Below, piece by piece: positions 56,211 through 64,000 of a stretch of DNA of 64,000 bases. Numbering within the stretch: position 1 is the first letter of the stretch; each line of letters begins with the position of its first letter. The DNA comes from an uncultured Pelagibacteraceae bacterium (GTDB taxonomy: Bacteria > Pseudomonadota > Alphaproteobacteria > Pelagibacterales > Pelagibacteraceae), in assembly GCA_902533445.1 (NCBI GenBank), contig CACALX010000005.1:1-64000 (forward strand). The letters run 5' to 3'. Made by a program: the position numbers and the translations under genes. The notes under the pieces were generated by a model. That model saw only the letters and a list, made by a program, of their open reading frames with translations, made no database searches and was not told the origin of the DNA.

Positions 56211-58784
56211 ATGGAGTTTAAAAAAATCCAATTAAATGGATTTAAATCATTTGCTGAAAAAACCAATTTCTTAATAGAAGAAGGTCTTACTGGAATAGTT
56301 GGTCCTAACGGCTGTGGAAAATCAAACATAGTAGAATCTTTAAGATGGGTAATGGGAGAGACCTCTGCAAAAAGTATGAGAGGTTCAGGAATGGAAGATG
56401 TAATTTTTTCAGGTACATCTAATAAAGCATCAAAAAATATTGCTGAAGTTTCCATAGAAGTAGAGAACAAAGAAAAAGAAGGTCCCATTCAGTATCGCGA
56501 ATTAGAAAACATCCATGTTAGACGGAAAATTGAAAAAGATAAGGGTTCTAAATTTTATATTAATGACAAAGAGGTAAGGGCAAGAGATGCTCAAATGTTT
56601 TTTGCAGATCTTTCAACGGGCGCACATTCTCCTTCTATGATTAGTCAAGGAAGAATTGGAGCTTTGGTTACAGCAAAACCTACTGACAGAAGAGCAATAC
56701 TTGAGGAGGCTGCTGGAATTTCTGGTTTACATGTAAGAAGACATGAAGCTGAACTTAGACTTGGCGCGGCTGAAAATAATTTAAAAAGAGCTGATGAATT
56801 ACGAAGGCAACAAGAAAAACAATTAGCAAATCTTCAAAAGCAAGCGGAAGAAGCTACAAAATACAAATTAATTTCAGAGGAAATAAAAAAAATAGAGGCT
56901 GGTCTATATTATCTAAGATTATTGGATATCGATAAAGAAATAAGAATAGAAAATGAAATTAATACAGAGGCAGGAGGTGAAGTTGAAAGTTTCAACAAAC
57001 AAATATCTGAACTTGAAAACTTAATAAAAACTTCGACTGATAAAGTTGCTCCACTTAGAGAAAAAAATATTGAGAATTTATCAAGAATACAAAGACTTAA
57101 TTTGGAACTACAGAACCTAGATGAAGAAAATACTAGAATTCAAGATGAAATTGAAACTATTAAGAAATCAATAAAAACTTTAGACGAAGACATATCAAGA
57201 GAAAATGGAATTATTATTGATGCTAACTCTAATGAAAAAAGGTTAAAGGAAGAAAAGTCAGACTTAATTGAAGTAGATTCAAAATATTTTGAAACAGAAA
57301 AGTTATCAAACGAAGATTTAGAAAATGCAAAAAATGAACTTGAAAGAGAGCAAAAAGAAATTGATGAAGTCGTTAATAATTTAGCTGACTATACAATTAA
57401 AATAAGCATTGGTCCTATAAAGAATGTAAAAAATTCAATTACTAGAGCAAAAGAATTAATTGATAGTAATGAGATAAATCAAGCAGTTACATTACTTGAT
57501 AGATGTAATATGGAATTAGACAATTTTATTAATGATTTAAAAAATGAAAAATCAAGAACAGAGTTATTAAGTGTAAATGAGAAATCTCAAAATATAAAAA
57601 TACTTCAAGAAAAATATGCTGATGCATACAGTAAAAATCAGTCAATAAAGAATGAGTCTGTAAAAAGAAATGAAAGAATAAAAACAATAGAAACTGAAAT
57701 AGAAAGCTGGAAAAATCTTTTATCTAATTCAGAAAAAATGGTAAATGAATTAACCGAGAGAAAAAATAAATTATCTAAACAATTAAATGATTTAGAAAAT
57801 CAGCCAAGAGTACAAGCAGAAAGAAAAGGTCAAATTTCTGAAAATTTAAGAATTTCTGATGAAGAAAAAATAAAAAATGAAAAAATTATAGAAGAAACTG
57901 ATAAAAAAATTGAAACGTTAAGAGCTCAACTAAATGAAATACAAGAGCAATCAATTCAAATTAGAGAACGAAAAGCTAGCTCCAGTGCAACGATAGAGGG
58001 TTTGCAAAAAAGAAAAAATGATTTGCTTGATAGGGTTAATACAGAATTAAATTTAACAGAAGATAATATTTTAGAAAATTCAAATTTATTTGGAGTTGAG
58101 GAACTTCCAAATCATGTTGATCAAGAAGATGCGCTAGATAAAAAAAAACAACAAAGAGATCAATTGGGTTCTGTAAATTTAAAGGCGGATGAGGAAACTA
58201 GTATGTACGAAGAAGAAATAAAAAAAATGGAACAAGATCGTAGTGACCTAGTTACCGCAATTGTTAAACTAAAAGACAGTATTGATGAGCTAAATCAAAA
58301 AGGAAGGGAAAGACTTGTTGAGGCATTTGAAAAAGTTAAAAGAAAATTTAATGAGGTTTATACAAAACTTTTTAATGGAGGAAATGCCAAGCTTGAATTA
58401 GTCGACTCTGACGATCCATTAGAAGCTGGTTTAGAAATGTTTGTTAGTCCACCAGGGAAAAGGCTTCAATCTATAACTTTATTATCTGGTGGTGAACAAG
58501 CACTAACTGCCCTATCTTTAATATTTGCAGTATTTTTAACCAACCCTTCTCCAATTTGTGTTTTAGATGAGGTGGATGCTCCTCTTGATGATGCTAACGT
58601 TACAAGATTTTGTAGTTTACTAGAGGATTTAACTAAAATTACTAACACTAAATTTATAATTGTTACTCACCACGCCTTAACGATGTCTAAAATGAACAGG
58701 CTATATGGGGTAACTATGCCTCAAAAAGGGATAAGCCAACTGGTAGCTGTAGACCTCCAAAAAGCAGAAAGTATGGTTGCTTAA
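56211..58784 (+). CDS. smc: Chromosome segregation ATPase SMC, short form without a recognisable hinge
   Basis: SMC organises and segregates the chromosome. The head domains are complete: Walker A GPNGCGKSNIVESLRW near residue 31, R-loop SQGRIGALVTAKP, RRAILEEAAGISGL, LGSVNLKADEE near 655, signature LLSGGEQALTALSLI near 757, and Walker B ICVLDEVDAPLDD. The total of 857 residues is some 300 fewer than usual. The middle shows charged coiled coil broken near residues 390-440 by ADYTIKISIGPIKNV, and no glycine-rich hinge domain is seen. The flanking genes are the DsbA-like and F0 ATP synthase genes. Confidence 0.93.
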   Translation: MEFKKIQLNGFKSFAEKTNFLIEEGLTGIVGPNGCGKSNIVESLRWVMGETSAKSMRGSGMEDVIFSGTSNKASKNIAEVSIEVENKEKEGPIQYRELENIHVRRKIEKDKGSKFYINDKEVRARDAQMFFADLSTGAHSPSMISQGRIGALVTAKPTDRRAILEEAAGISGLHVRRHEAELRLGAAENNLKRADELRRQQEKQLANLQKQAEEATKYKLISEEIKKIEAGLYYLRLLDIDKEIRIENEINTEAGGEVESFNKQISELENLIKTSTDKVAPLREKNIENLSRIQRLNLELQNLDEENTRIQDEIETIKKSIKTLDEDISRENGIIIDANSNEKRLKEEKSDLIEVDSKYFETEKLSNEDLENAKNELEREQKEIDEVVNNLADYTIKISIGPIKNVKNSITRAKELIDSNEINQAVTLLDRCNMELDNFINDLKNEKSRTELLSVNEKSQNIKILQEKYADAYSKNQSIKNESVKRNERIKTIETEIESWKNLLSNSEKMVNELTERKNKLSKQLNDLENQPRVQAERKGQISENLRISDEEKIKNEKIIEETDKKIETLRAQLNEIQEQSIQIRERKASSSATIEGLQKRKNDLLDRVNTELNLTEDNILENSNLFGVEELPNHVDQEDALDKKKQQRDQLGSVNLKADEETSMYEEEIKKMEQDRSDLVTAIVKLKDSIDELNQKGRERLVEAFEKVKRKFNEVYTKLFNGGNAKLELVDSDDPLEAGLEMFVSPPGKRLQSITLLSGGEQALTALSLIFAVFLTNPSPICVLDEVDAPLDDANVTRFCSLLEDLTKITNTKFIIVTHHALTMSKMNRLYGVTMPQKGISQLVAVDLQKAESMVA

Positions 58785-58793
58785 CCAGTATAA

Positions 58794-59069
58794 ATGGCAA
58801 AAGACCCTTTTAAAACTCGCTTAGAGATTGCAAAAAGCAAGATTTCTAAGAAAAATCTTTATAACAAGAAGGATAACCCCTCACCTATTGGAACTGCATT
58901 CAAATTGAGCACAGAACTTGTATCTGCAGTGGCCGTCGGGACAATTATTGGGTTTATTTTTGACAAGACCTTTGGTACTAAACCCTGGTTTATATTAATA
59001 TTTTTTTTTGTTGGGGTGATCGCTGGAATAACGAACGTGATTAAATCTGCAAAAAAGATGCAAAAATAA
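58794..59069 (+). CDS. atpI: AtpI/AtpZ-like F0 assembly protein
   Basis: A 91-residue protein with a basic soluble N terminus and two membrane helices (LSTELVSAVAVGTIIGFIFD and WFILIFFFVGVIAGI), the plan of the AtpI/AtpZ family. These help assemble the c ring or provide ion channels in other species. Position supports the call: first gene of the F0 operon, 9 bases before atpB and 9 bases after smc. Confidence 0.83.
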   Translation: MAKDPFKTRLEIAKSKISKKNLYNKKDNPSPIGTAFKLSTELVSAVAVGTIIGFIFDKTFGTKPWFILIFFFVGVIAGITNVIKSAKKMQK

Positions 59070-59078
59070 GTTAGTACT

Positions 59079-59813
59079 ATGGCAGCAAACCCAATGTCCC
59101 AATTCGATGTTTATAGAATTGGACCTGAAATAAAAGTTGGAGCATTTGATATATCTTTTACAAATGCAAGTTTGTTTATGATTATAAGTACAGTTTCTAT
59201 TTTATTAATTTTTAATTTAGGATCTAAGAAAAATTCAATCTTACCAAATAAAATTCAATTATTAGCAGAACTTAGCTACACCTTTGTTGCTAAAATGATT
59301 AGTGATACAGCTGGTTCTAAAGCAAAACCATATTTTGCATTTATTTTTTCATTGTTTATGTTTGTTTTGTTTTGCAACATGTTTGGAATGATACCGTACA
59401 CATTCACTGTAACTAGTCATATTATCGTTACATTTGTTCTTGCTGCATTTATCTTTATTGGCGTAACAGTAATTGGATTTATTAAACATGGTTTTGGTTA
59501 TTTAAAATTATTTGTACCAAGTGGAGTGCCAGCGGTATTACTTCCTTTAATAGTAGTAATTGAAATTATTTCTTATTTAAGTAGACCAATAAGTCTATCA
59601 GTTAGATTATTTGCAAATATGATGGCTGGTCATACGATGATGAAAGTTTTCGGAGGCTTTGTAATTAGTCTTGGAATAGTTGGTGGATGGCTTCCACTGA
59701 GTTTTTCGGTTGCATTAACTGGTTTGGAGATATTAGTTGCTTTTCTTCAAGCATATGTTTTTGCAATTTTAACCTGCATCTATTTAAATGATGCATTAAA
59801 TTTACACCATTAA
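59079..59813 (+). CDS. atpB: ATP synthase F0 subunit a (AtpB)
   Basis: Subunit a forms the half-channels for proton passage against the c ring. The 244-residue membrane protein contains FTNASLFMIISTVSIL, a region MFGMIPYTFTVTSHI and the essential-Arg helix LSRPISLSVRLFANMMAGH, with a final helix ending FAILTCIYLNDALNLHH. It lies between atpI and atpE in the F0 operon. Confidence 0.97.
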   Translation: MAANPMSQFDVYRIGPEIKVGAFDISFTNASLFMIISTVSILLIFNLGSKKNSILPNKIQLLAELSYTFVAKMISDTAGSKAKPYFAFIFSLFMFVLFCNMFGMIPYTFTVTSHIIVTFVLAAFIFIGVTVIGFIKHGFGYLKLFVPSGVPAVLLPLIVVIEIISYLSRPISLSVRLFANMMAGHTMMKVFGGFVISLGIVGGWLPLSFSVALTGLEILVAFLQAYVFAILTCIYLNDALNLHH

Positions 59814-59817
59814 TAAC

Positions 59818-59825
59818 AGAGGAGG
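59818..59825 (+). promoter_or_regulatory. Strong Shine-Dalgarno sequence of atpE
   Basis: AGAGGAGG ends 5 bases before the atpE ATG at 59831. It is the strongest Shine-Dalgarno sequence I saw in this window, where most starts have weak sites or none. A strong site suits the many copies of subunit c needed per complex. Confidence 0.75.
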
Positions 59826-59830
59826 ATATA

Positions 59831-60058
59831 ATGGAATTAGAAGCAGCAAAAATGATCGGAGCAGGTTTAGCAGCAATAGCTTTAGCTGGTGCCGGTGTTG
59901 GTATTGGAATAATTTTTGGAAATTATTTATCAGGTGCTATGAGAAACCCATCAGCAGCTCAGAAACAATTTCCTAACCTACTTTTAGGTTTTGCACTTGC
60001 TGAAGCAACAGGATTATTTGGATTAGTTGTTGCATTGATTATTTTATTTGCGTTTTAA
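59831..60058 (+). CDS. atpE: ATP synthase F0 subunit c (AtpE)
   Basis: A 75-residue hairpin of two membrane helices: AGLAAIALAGAGVGIGIIFG, the polar loop SGAMRNPSA, and LLLGFALAEATGLFGLVVAL with the ion-binding Glu in ALAEATG. The first helix lacks the Gln typical of sodium-binding c rings, so proton coupling is expected. It has a strong Shine-Dalgarno sequence, and the atpF' ATG starts 4 bases after its stop. Confidence 0.98.
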   Translation: MELEAAKMIGAGLAAIALAGAGVGIGIIFGNYLSGAMRNPSAAQKQFPNLLLGFALAEATGLFGLVVALIILFAF

Positions 60059-60062
60059 GTTA

Positions 60063-60653
60063 ATGGTCAAAAAAATATATCTTCATCTAATATTTTTAAG
60101 CTTCTTTTTTATTAAAGAAGCTTTTGCCGCTGAAAGTGGAGGTATGCCTCAATTAAATCCAGAGTTTTGGGTTTCTCAGATTTTCTGGTTGGTACTTACT
60201 TTTGGGATAATGTATTTGGTTTTATCTAAATTAATTCTTCCAAAAATTAGTAACAACTTAGAGTCTAGAAAATCTCAAATTCTAGAAAATATTGAGGCAG
60301 CTGAAAAACAAAGAGAAGATAGTGAGACTAAACTTAAAGAATATGATCAAATAATTTTAAAAAGCAAAACTGAAGCTAATTCTATGTTTAATCAAGCAAG
60401 AGAAAAGGCAGTTAAAGATATAAATGCTAAAAGAGAAGTTCTTGATAAACAAATAGATGAAGAAATAGCTAAAGCGGAAAAAGAAATCCAAGCTTTAAGA
60501 GATAATGCGCCTGATAAAATAAATAAAATTGCCATAGAAACATCATCTGAGTTACTTCAGAAACTTATTGGCGCTGAAGTAAATAATAGCAGTATATCAG
60601 CAATTGTTGACGATCTATCTAGAAGAAATGGAGATAAATACTATGGTAATTGA
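60063..60653 (+). CDS. ATP synthase F0 subunit b' (AtpF')
   Basis: One of the two peripheral-stalk b-type subunits found in alphaproteobacteria and phototrophs. An N-terminal signal-like stretch (YLHLIFLSFFFIKEAFA) precedes ESGGMPQLNPEFWVSQIFWL, which begins the membrane helix, and then a long charged helix. The track start at 60048 is TTG inside atpE; the ATG at 60063 is preferred and gives 196 residues. The 3' end overlaps atpF by 11 bases. Confidence 0.92.
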   Translation: MVKKIYLHLIFLSFFFIKEAFAAESGGMPQLNPEFWVSQIFWLVLTFGIMYLVLSKLILPKISNNLESRKSQILENIEAAEKQREDSETKLKEYDQIILKSKTEANSMFNQAREKAVKDINAKREVLDKQIDEEIAKAEKEIQALRDNAPDKINKIAIETSSELLQKLIGAEVNNSSISAIVDDLSRRNGDKYYGN

Positions 60654-61140
60654 TGCAACTTTCTGGGTAGCAATTTCATTTGTGATCTTCATCGGGGTTT
60701 TAGTTTACTTTAAAATTCCACAAAAAGTTTCTCAAATGCTCGACGGTATGATTTCCGATATCAAGAATGAGATAGATGAAAGTGAAAAATTGAGAACAGA
60801 AGCAAAAACTTTACTCGATAATGCTCAAAAAAAATTAGATACCGCTACTTCTGTAAGTAGTGAAATTTTGGAAAATGCAAAAAAAGAATCAGATAAATTG
60901 ATAATAGATTTAAATGATAAATTTCATAAATCATCAGAAATTAAAAAAAGTTTGGCTGAAAATAAAATTAGCCAAATGAAAGAGGCTGCATTGAGAGAAA
61001 TAAAAGATGCTTCAATCAAAATAGCGGTAGACTCAGTAAAAAAAATCATAACTACATCAGTTGATAAATCTAAACTGGATGCTGTATTTCAAAAAAATTT
61101 AGAAGAAACTAAAGAACAGCTAAAAAAAATAAACTCATAA
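60643..61140 (+). CDS. atpF: ATP synthase F0 subunit b (AtpF)
   Basis: The second peripheral-stalk subunit: one N-terminal membrane helix (ATFWVAISFVIFIGVLVYF) followed by a long charged coiled coil. The ATG at 60643 (MVIDATFWVA), with GGAG about 9 bases upstream, is a better start than the track's 60604 and gives 165 residues. It is the last F0 gene; the F1 genes are not in the window, which fits the split F0/F1 loci of alphaproteobacteria. Confidence 0.95.
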   Translation: MVIDATFWVAISFVIFIGVLVYFKIPQKVSQMLDGMISDIKNEIDESEKLRTEAKTLLDNAQKKLDTATSVSSEILENAKKESDKLIIDLNDKFHKSSEIKKSLAENKISQMKEAALREIKDASIKIAVDSVKKIITTSVDKSKLDAVFQKNLEETKEQLKKINS

Positions 61141-61179
61141 TACGGTTACAATTTCCTGAAAAAACTATAAATTACAGTA

Positions 61180-62640
61180 ATGAATTCTATAGTTATTGGA
61201 TCTGGATTTGGTGGTATTGCTGCAGCAATAAGACTAAGAGCCAAAGGACATAAAGTAAAATTAATAGAAAAACATTCAGATCTAGGTGGAAGAGCTAGAG
61301 TTTTCAAAAAAGATGGTTTTACCTTTGATGCTGGGCCAACAGTAATAACAGCTCCATATTTAATTAACGAACTATTCAGTTTGTTTGATAAAAATCCTGA
61401 GGACTACATAAAACTAACCCCACTTAAAATTTGGTATCAATTTGTTTTTGAGGACCAAACTAAATTTAATTACTCAGGTGATGAAATAGAAATGAAAAAA
61501 CAAATTGAAAATTTAAATCAAGAAGATGTTAAGGGATATGAAGATTTAGTAAATTTTACCAAAAAAATTTTTGAGAAAGGATTTTTAGAACTTGCAGATG
61601 TTCCATTTGATAGACCCTTTTTTATGATGAAACAGCTGCCAGCATTATTAAAACTTAAGAGTTATAAATCAGTTTATTCATTAGTATCGTCTTATGTAAA
61701 AAATGAAAAATTAAGAAGGATGCTTAGTATGCATCCACTTTTGGTTGGTGGCAATCCGTTCACAACTACCTCCATTTATGGGCTAATTCTTTATTTAGAA
61801 AAAAAATGGGGCATTCATTATTCAATGGGTGGTACAGGAAATATAATTAAAGGATTTGAAAAGTTAATGGAGGAAATAGAAATCGAAATAATAAAAAAAA
61901 CTGAGGTAAAAGAAATTATTACTAAGAATAATAAAATTACTGGTATTGTAGTTGACAACGAAGAAATTATCGAAGCTGATAATGTTATTTGTAATGCAGA
62001 CCCTCCTGCTTTTTATGAAAAGATGAGTATTAAAAACTCAAAAAAATCAATGCTGTTTGATTGGAAACAAAAGAGGATGGATTACTCAATGGGTTTATTT
62101 GTTTATTATTTTGGAACCAAAAAAGTCTATGAAAACGTTGAGCATCATACAATTAAATTTGGAAACAAATATAAAGAACATCTAGATGATATTTTTGATT
62201 ATAAAAAATTAAATGACGATATTAGCTATTATCTCCACAGACCCTCTGCAACAGATAAAAGTATGGCTCCCGAGGGAAGTGATTGTTTTTATGTATTAGT
62301 ACCCGTTCCAAATAATCAATCAAATATAGATTGGCAAATAGAAGGAGAAAAAATGAAAAATCTTGTGGTTGATAAAATGGAAAATGATTTAATGCCTAAT
62401 CTTAGAAGTAATATTGTTTCAGACTTTTATCTGACACCTGATTATTTTGAGAAAGAACTAAATACAAAATATGGATCAGGTTTTTCAATTCAACCTAAAT
62501 TTACTCAATCAGCTTATTTTAGATTTCATAATAAATCAGAAATTTATGATGGTTTGTATTTTGTTGGTGCTGGAACTCACCCAGGTGCAGGAGTTCCAGG
62601 AGTACTTTCATCTGCAAAAGTATTAGATAAATTGATTTAG
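61180..62640 (+). CDS. crtI: Phytoene desaturase CrtI
   Basis: CrtI converts phytoene to lycopene. The N-terminal FAD motif VIGSGFGGIAAAIRLRAKGH, then LGGRARVFKKDGFTFDAGPTVI, a middle YSMGGTGNIIKGFEKLM, and the C-terminal LYFVGAGTHPGAGVPGVLSSAK are diagnostic. Length of 486 residues is normal. crtB follows after 1 base. In marine alphaproteobacteria this pathway usually ends in retinal for proteorhodopsin, but the cleavage enzyme and opsin are outside the window. Confidence 0.96.
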   Translation: MNSIVIGSGFGGIAAAIRLRAKGHKVKLIEKHSDLGGRARVFKKDGFTFDAGPTVITAPYLINELFSLFDKNPEDYIKLTPLKIWYQFVFEDQTKFNYSGDEIEMKKQIENLNQEDVKGYEDLVNFTKKIFEKGFLELADVPFDRPFFMMKQLPALLKLKSYKSVYSLVSSYVKNEKLRRMLSMHPLLVGGNPFTTTSIYGLILYLEKKWGIHYSMGGTGNIIKGFEKLMEEIEIEIIKKTEVKEIITKNNKITGIVVDNEEIIEADNVICNADPPAFYEKMSIKNSKKSMLFDWKQKRMDYSMGLFVYYFGTKKVYENVEHHTIKFGNKYKEHLDDIFDYKKLNDDISYYLHRPSATDKSMAPEGSDCFYVLVPVPNNQSNIDWQIEGEKMKNLVVDKMENDLMPNLRSNIVSDFYLTPDYFEKELNTKYGSGFSIQPKFTQSAYFRFHNKSEIYDGLYFVGAGTHPGAGVPGVLSSAKVLDKLI

Positions 62641-62641
62641 A

Positions 62642-63493
62642 ATGTTAACTAAAAATTATTTAGCAACATATGCAAAATCATTTAATTGGGCTGGTTTTTT
62701 TTTACCAAAAAAAACTTATGATAAATGTTCTGCGCTTTATGATTTTTGTAGAGAAGCAGATAATATTGCAGATGATCCAGGAAAATTAAAAGACAAAATA
62801 ATTAAATTTGAAAACTTTAAGAAAGATTTTTCAAATAAAAACTTTCAAAACATTGTTATTAAAAATATTTGGGAACTTATAGATGAATTTAATATTTCAA
62901 CAAAAGTAATTAATGATTTATTTGATGGGATTAATTCAGATATTAAAGAAAGAGTAGAATTAAAATCAAAAAAAGAATTATTAATTTACTCTTATAGAGT
63001 AGCAGGTACAGTTGGTTTAATGATGGCAAAAATTTTAAAAGTTAATAAGACAAATTCCTTAAAATCGGCTATCGATCTTGGAATAGCAATGCAGCTTACC
63101 AATATTTCAAGAGACGTAATTGAAGATAAAAATAATAAAAGAATTTATATAAATGAAAATTTTAACGATATCAAATCTACCATTTCTTTATCTGAAAAAT
63201 TTTATGAAAATTCTTTTTACTCAATTAAAGAAATACCTTTAACTTTCAGATTCTCTATTTTAGTTGCAAGACGAATCTACAGAAAAATTGGACACAAAAT
63301 AATTAATAAAAATAATTTAGAAAATTATAAAAATTCTGGAAAAATTTATGTAACAAAAATTGAAAAAATTATTGAAACTTTTTTATCAATTTTTGATTTA
63401 ATAATTTTAACATTTACAAATAAAAATTATAATAACATTGAACATGATCATTCATTAATTAATGAAGAGATAAATTTAAATGAAAGATTTTGA
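62642..63493 (+). CDS. crtB: Phytoene synthase CrtB
   Basis: CrtB joins two geranylgeranyl diphosphates to phytoene. The two Asp-rich motifs are visible (YDFCREADNIADD and NISRDVIEDK), along with SYRVAGTVGLMMAKIL. Length of 283 residues is typical. It overlaps crtY by 14 bases. The crtE gene that makes the substrate is not next to it in this window. Confidence 0.96.
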   Translation: MLTKNYLATYAKSFNWAGFFLPKKTYDKCSALYDFCREADNIADDPGKLKDKIIKFENFKKDFSNKNFQNIVIKNIWELIDEFNISTKVINDLFDGINSDIKERVELKSKKELLIYSYRVAGTVGLMMAKILKVNKTNSLKSAIDLGIAMQLTNISRDVIEDKNNKRIYINENFNDIKSTISLSEKFYENSFYSIKEIPLTFRFSILVARRIYRKIGHKIINKNNLENYKNSGKIYVTKIEKIIETFLSIFDLIILTFTNKNYNNIEHDHSLINEEINLNERF

Positions 63494-64000
63494 TTACATA
63501 ATTATCGGTGGTGGTTGTGCAGGTTTGTCTTTGGCTTATGAACTTGAAATTTCTGATAAATTAAAAAATAAATCTTTGGCTATAATTGAGCCTAGGGACG
63601 AATATAAAAGAGACAAAACTTGGTCATTTTGGAAAGTATTTCCACATAATTTTGATGATTGTGTCAAAAAAAGTTGGGATAATTTTTCTATAAACATTCC
63701 TAATGATACAAAGTTTATTGATTGTAAGCTAACACCTTATCAATCTATAGATAGCGGAAAATTTTATGACAAAATTCTTTCAAAACTTAAATTAAATGAA
63801 AATATAAAATTTTATAAAAATATTAATGATGTTGAATTATCAAATTCAATAATTTTTAATAGCGTTCCAAGTTTTGAAAATAAGCCAAATAATTTGTGGC
63901 AACATTTTTGTGGTGTGGAAATAGAAACTAAAAAAGATTTTTTTGATGATCAAATATTTAACTTAATGGACTTTGCGTGCGATCAAAAAAATGAGGTTCA
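63480..64000 (+). CDS. crtY: Lycopene cyclase CrtY (partial, N-terminal part)
   Basis: This frame runs off the right edge and is missing from the ORF track. About 173 residues are visible: MKDFDYIIIGGGCAGLSLAYEL is the dinucleotide-binding motif, followed by the family signature KTWSFW and LTPYQSIDSGKFYD. It should cyclise lycopene to beta-carotene, the precursor of retinal. The ATG at 63480 lies inside the end of crtB (14-base overlap), giving a crtI-crtB-crtY operon. Confidence 0.93.
   Translation, partial: MKDFDYIIIGGGCAGLSLAYELEISDKLKNKSLAIIEPRDEYKRDKTWSFWKVFPHNFDDCVKKSWDNFSINIPNDTKFIDCKLTPYQSIDSGKFYDKILSKLKLNENIKFYKNINDVELSNSIIFNSVPSFENKPNNLWQHFCGVEIETKKDFFDDQIFNLMDFACDQKNEV

Noticed and set aside
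61141-61179. Sigma-70 promoter before crtI (TTACAA and TATAAA)
   Set aside because: The spacer is only 14 bases and the AT-rich background produces such matches often.

Overview
The window looks like a piece of a SAR11-clade (Pelagibacterales) alphaproteobacterial chromosome. This is inferred from the very AT-rich sequence, the extreme packing of genes (many 1-25 base overlaps and almost no spacers), and alphaproteobacterial neighbourhoods: yqeY-dnaG-rpoD, lgt-midA-pgeF-prs, petABC, an F0-only ATP synthase operon with a b' subunit, and a CcrM-type methylase. No species-level call can be made without a search. No gene-free stretch longer than about 300 bases exists: the longest gap in the ORF track (5409-6069) holds a MraZ operator, a possible 50-residue ORF and rnpB.

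Layout. 1-5461 (minus): a division and cell-wall operon mraZ-ftsZ-rsmH-ftsL-ftsI-murE (murE cut by the window edge), with ftsZ unusually placed second. 5512-6807: a small hydrophobic ORF, rnpB and an amidase. 6903-8309: mlaA-mlaC lipid transport. 8311-10381: a 2.0-kb insertion carrying one secreted trypsin-like protease, bounded by a 55-base perfect duplication of the 3' part of a CAT-anticodon tRNA gene; the intact tRNA and an odd tRNA-Val follow. 10542-14667: yqeY-dnaG-rpoD. 14795-19190: carAB. 19194-21478: a circularly permuted ATP-grasp protein divergent from an Anbu-type proteasome homologue. 21482-30285: a mix of oxidoreductases, trxB, an aminotransferase, uvrB, and a FolM-like SDR with folB. 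30272-32694: uvrC-pgsA. 32691-36052: ilvE divergent from a MarR regulator, an OmpR-type response regulator and a histidine kinase (PetP/PetR-like). 36030-42238: ubiK, then lgt-midA-pgeF-prs-rplY-pth-ychF. 42215-44775: the cytochrome bc1 operon petABC. 44867-47985: trmL-hemF-greA, a CCA/poly(A) nucleotidyltransferase and tRNA-Gln. 48020-55627: ispE, a TPR protein, a family-4-like uracil-DNA glycosylase, rnhB, ccrM, a flavin monooxygenase, mutY and a DUF721 protein. 55624-58784: a DsbA-like protein and a short SMC. 58794-61140: F0 ATP synthase atpI-B-E-F'-F. 61180-64000: crtI-crtB-crtY (crtY cut by the edge).

Together these genes are mostly core housekeeping: division, replication and transcription, pyrimidine and folate supply, DNA repair, respiration and ATP synthesis, and carotenoid synthesis. 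The carotenoid genes probably feed retinal synthesis for a rhodopsin outside the window. The accessory content is small. The strongest non-routine signals are the tRNA-bounded single-gene insertion with paired 11-base internal repeats, the tRNA-Val(GAC) gene lacking the TTC of its T-loop, the SMC without a recognisable hinge, the Anbu/ATP-grasp pair without its usual partners, the GANTC cluster before ccrM, and the exact 10-bp-phased TGGG repeats before mraZ.
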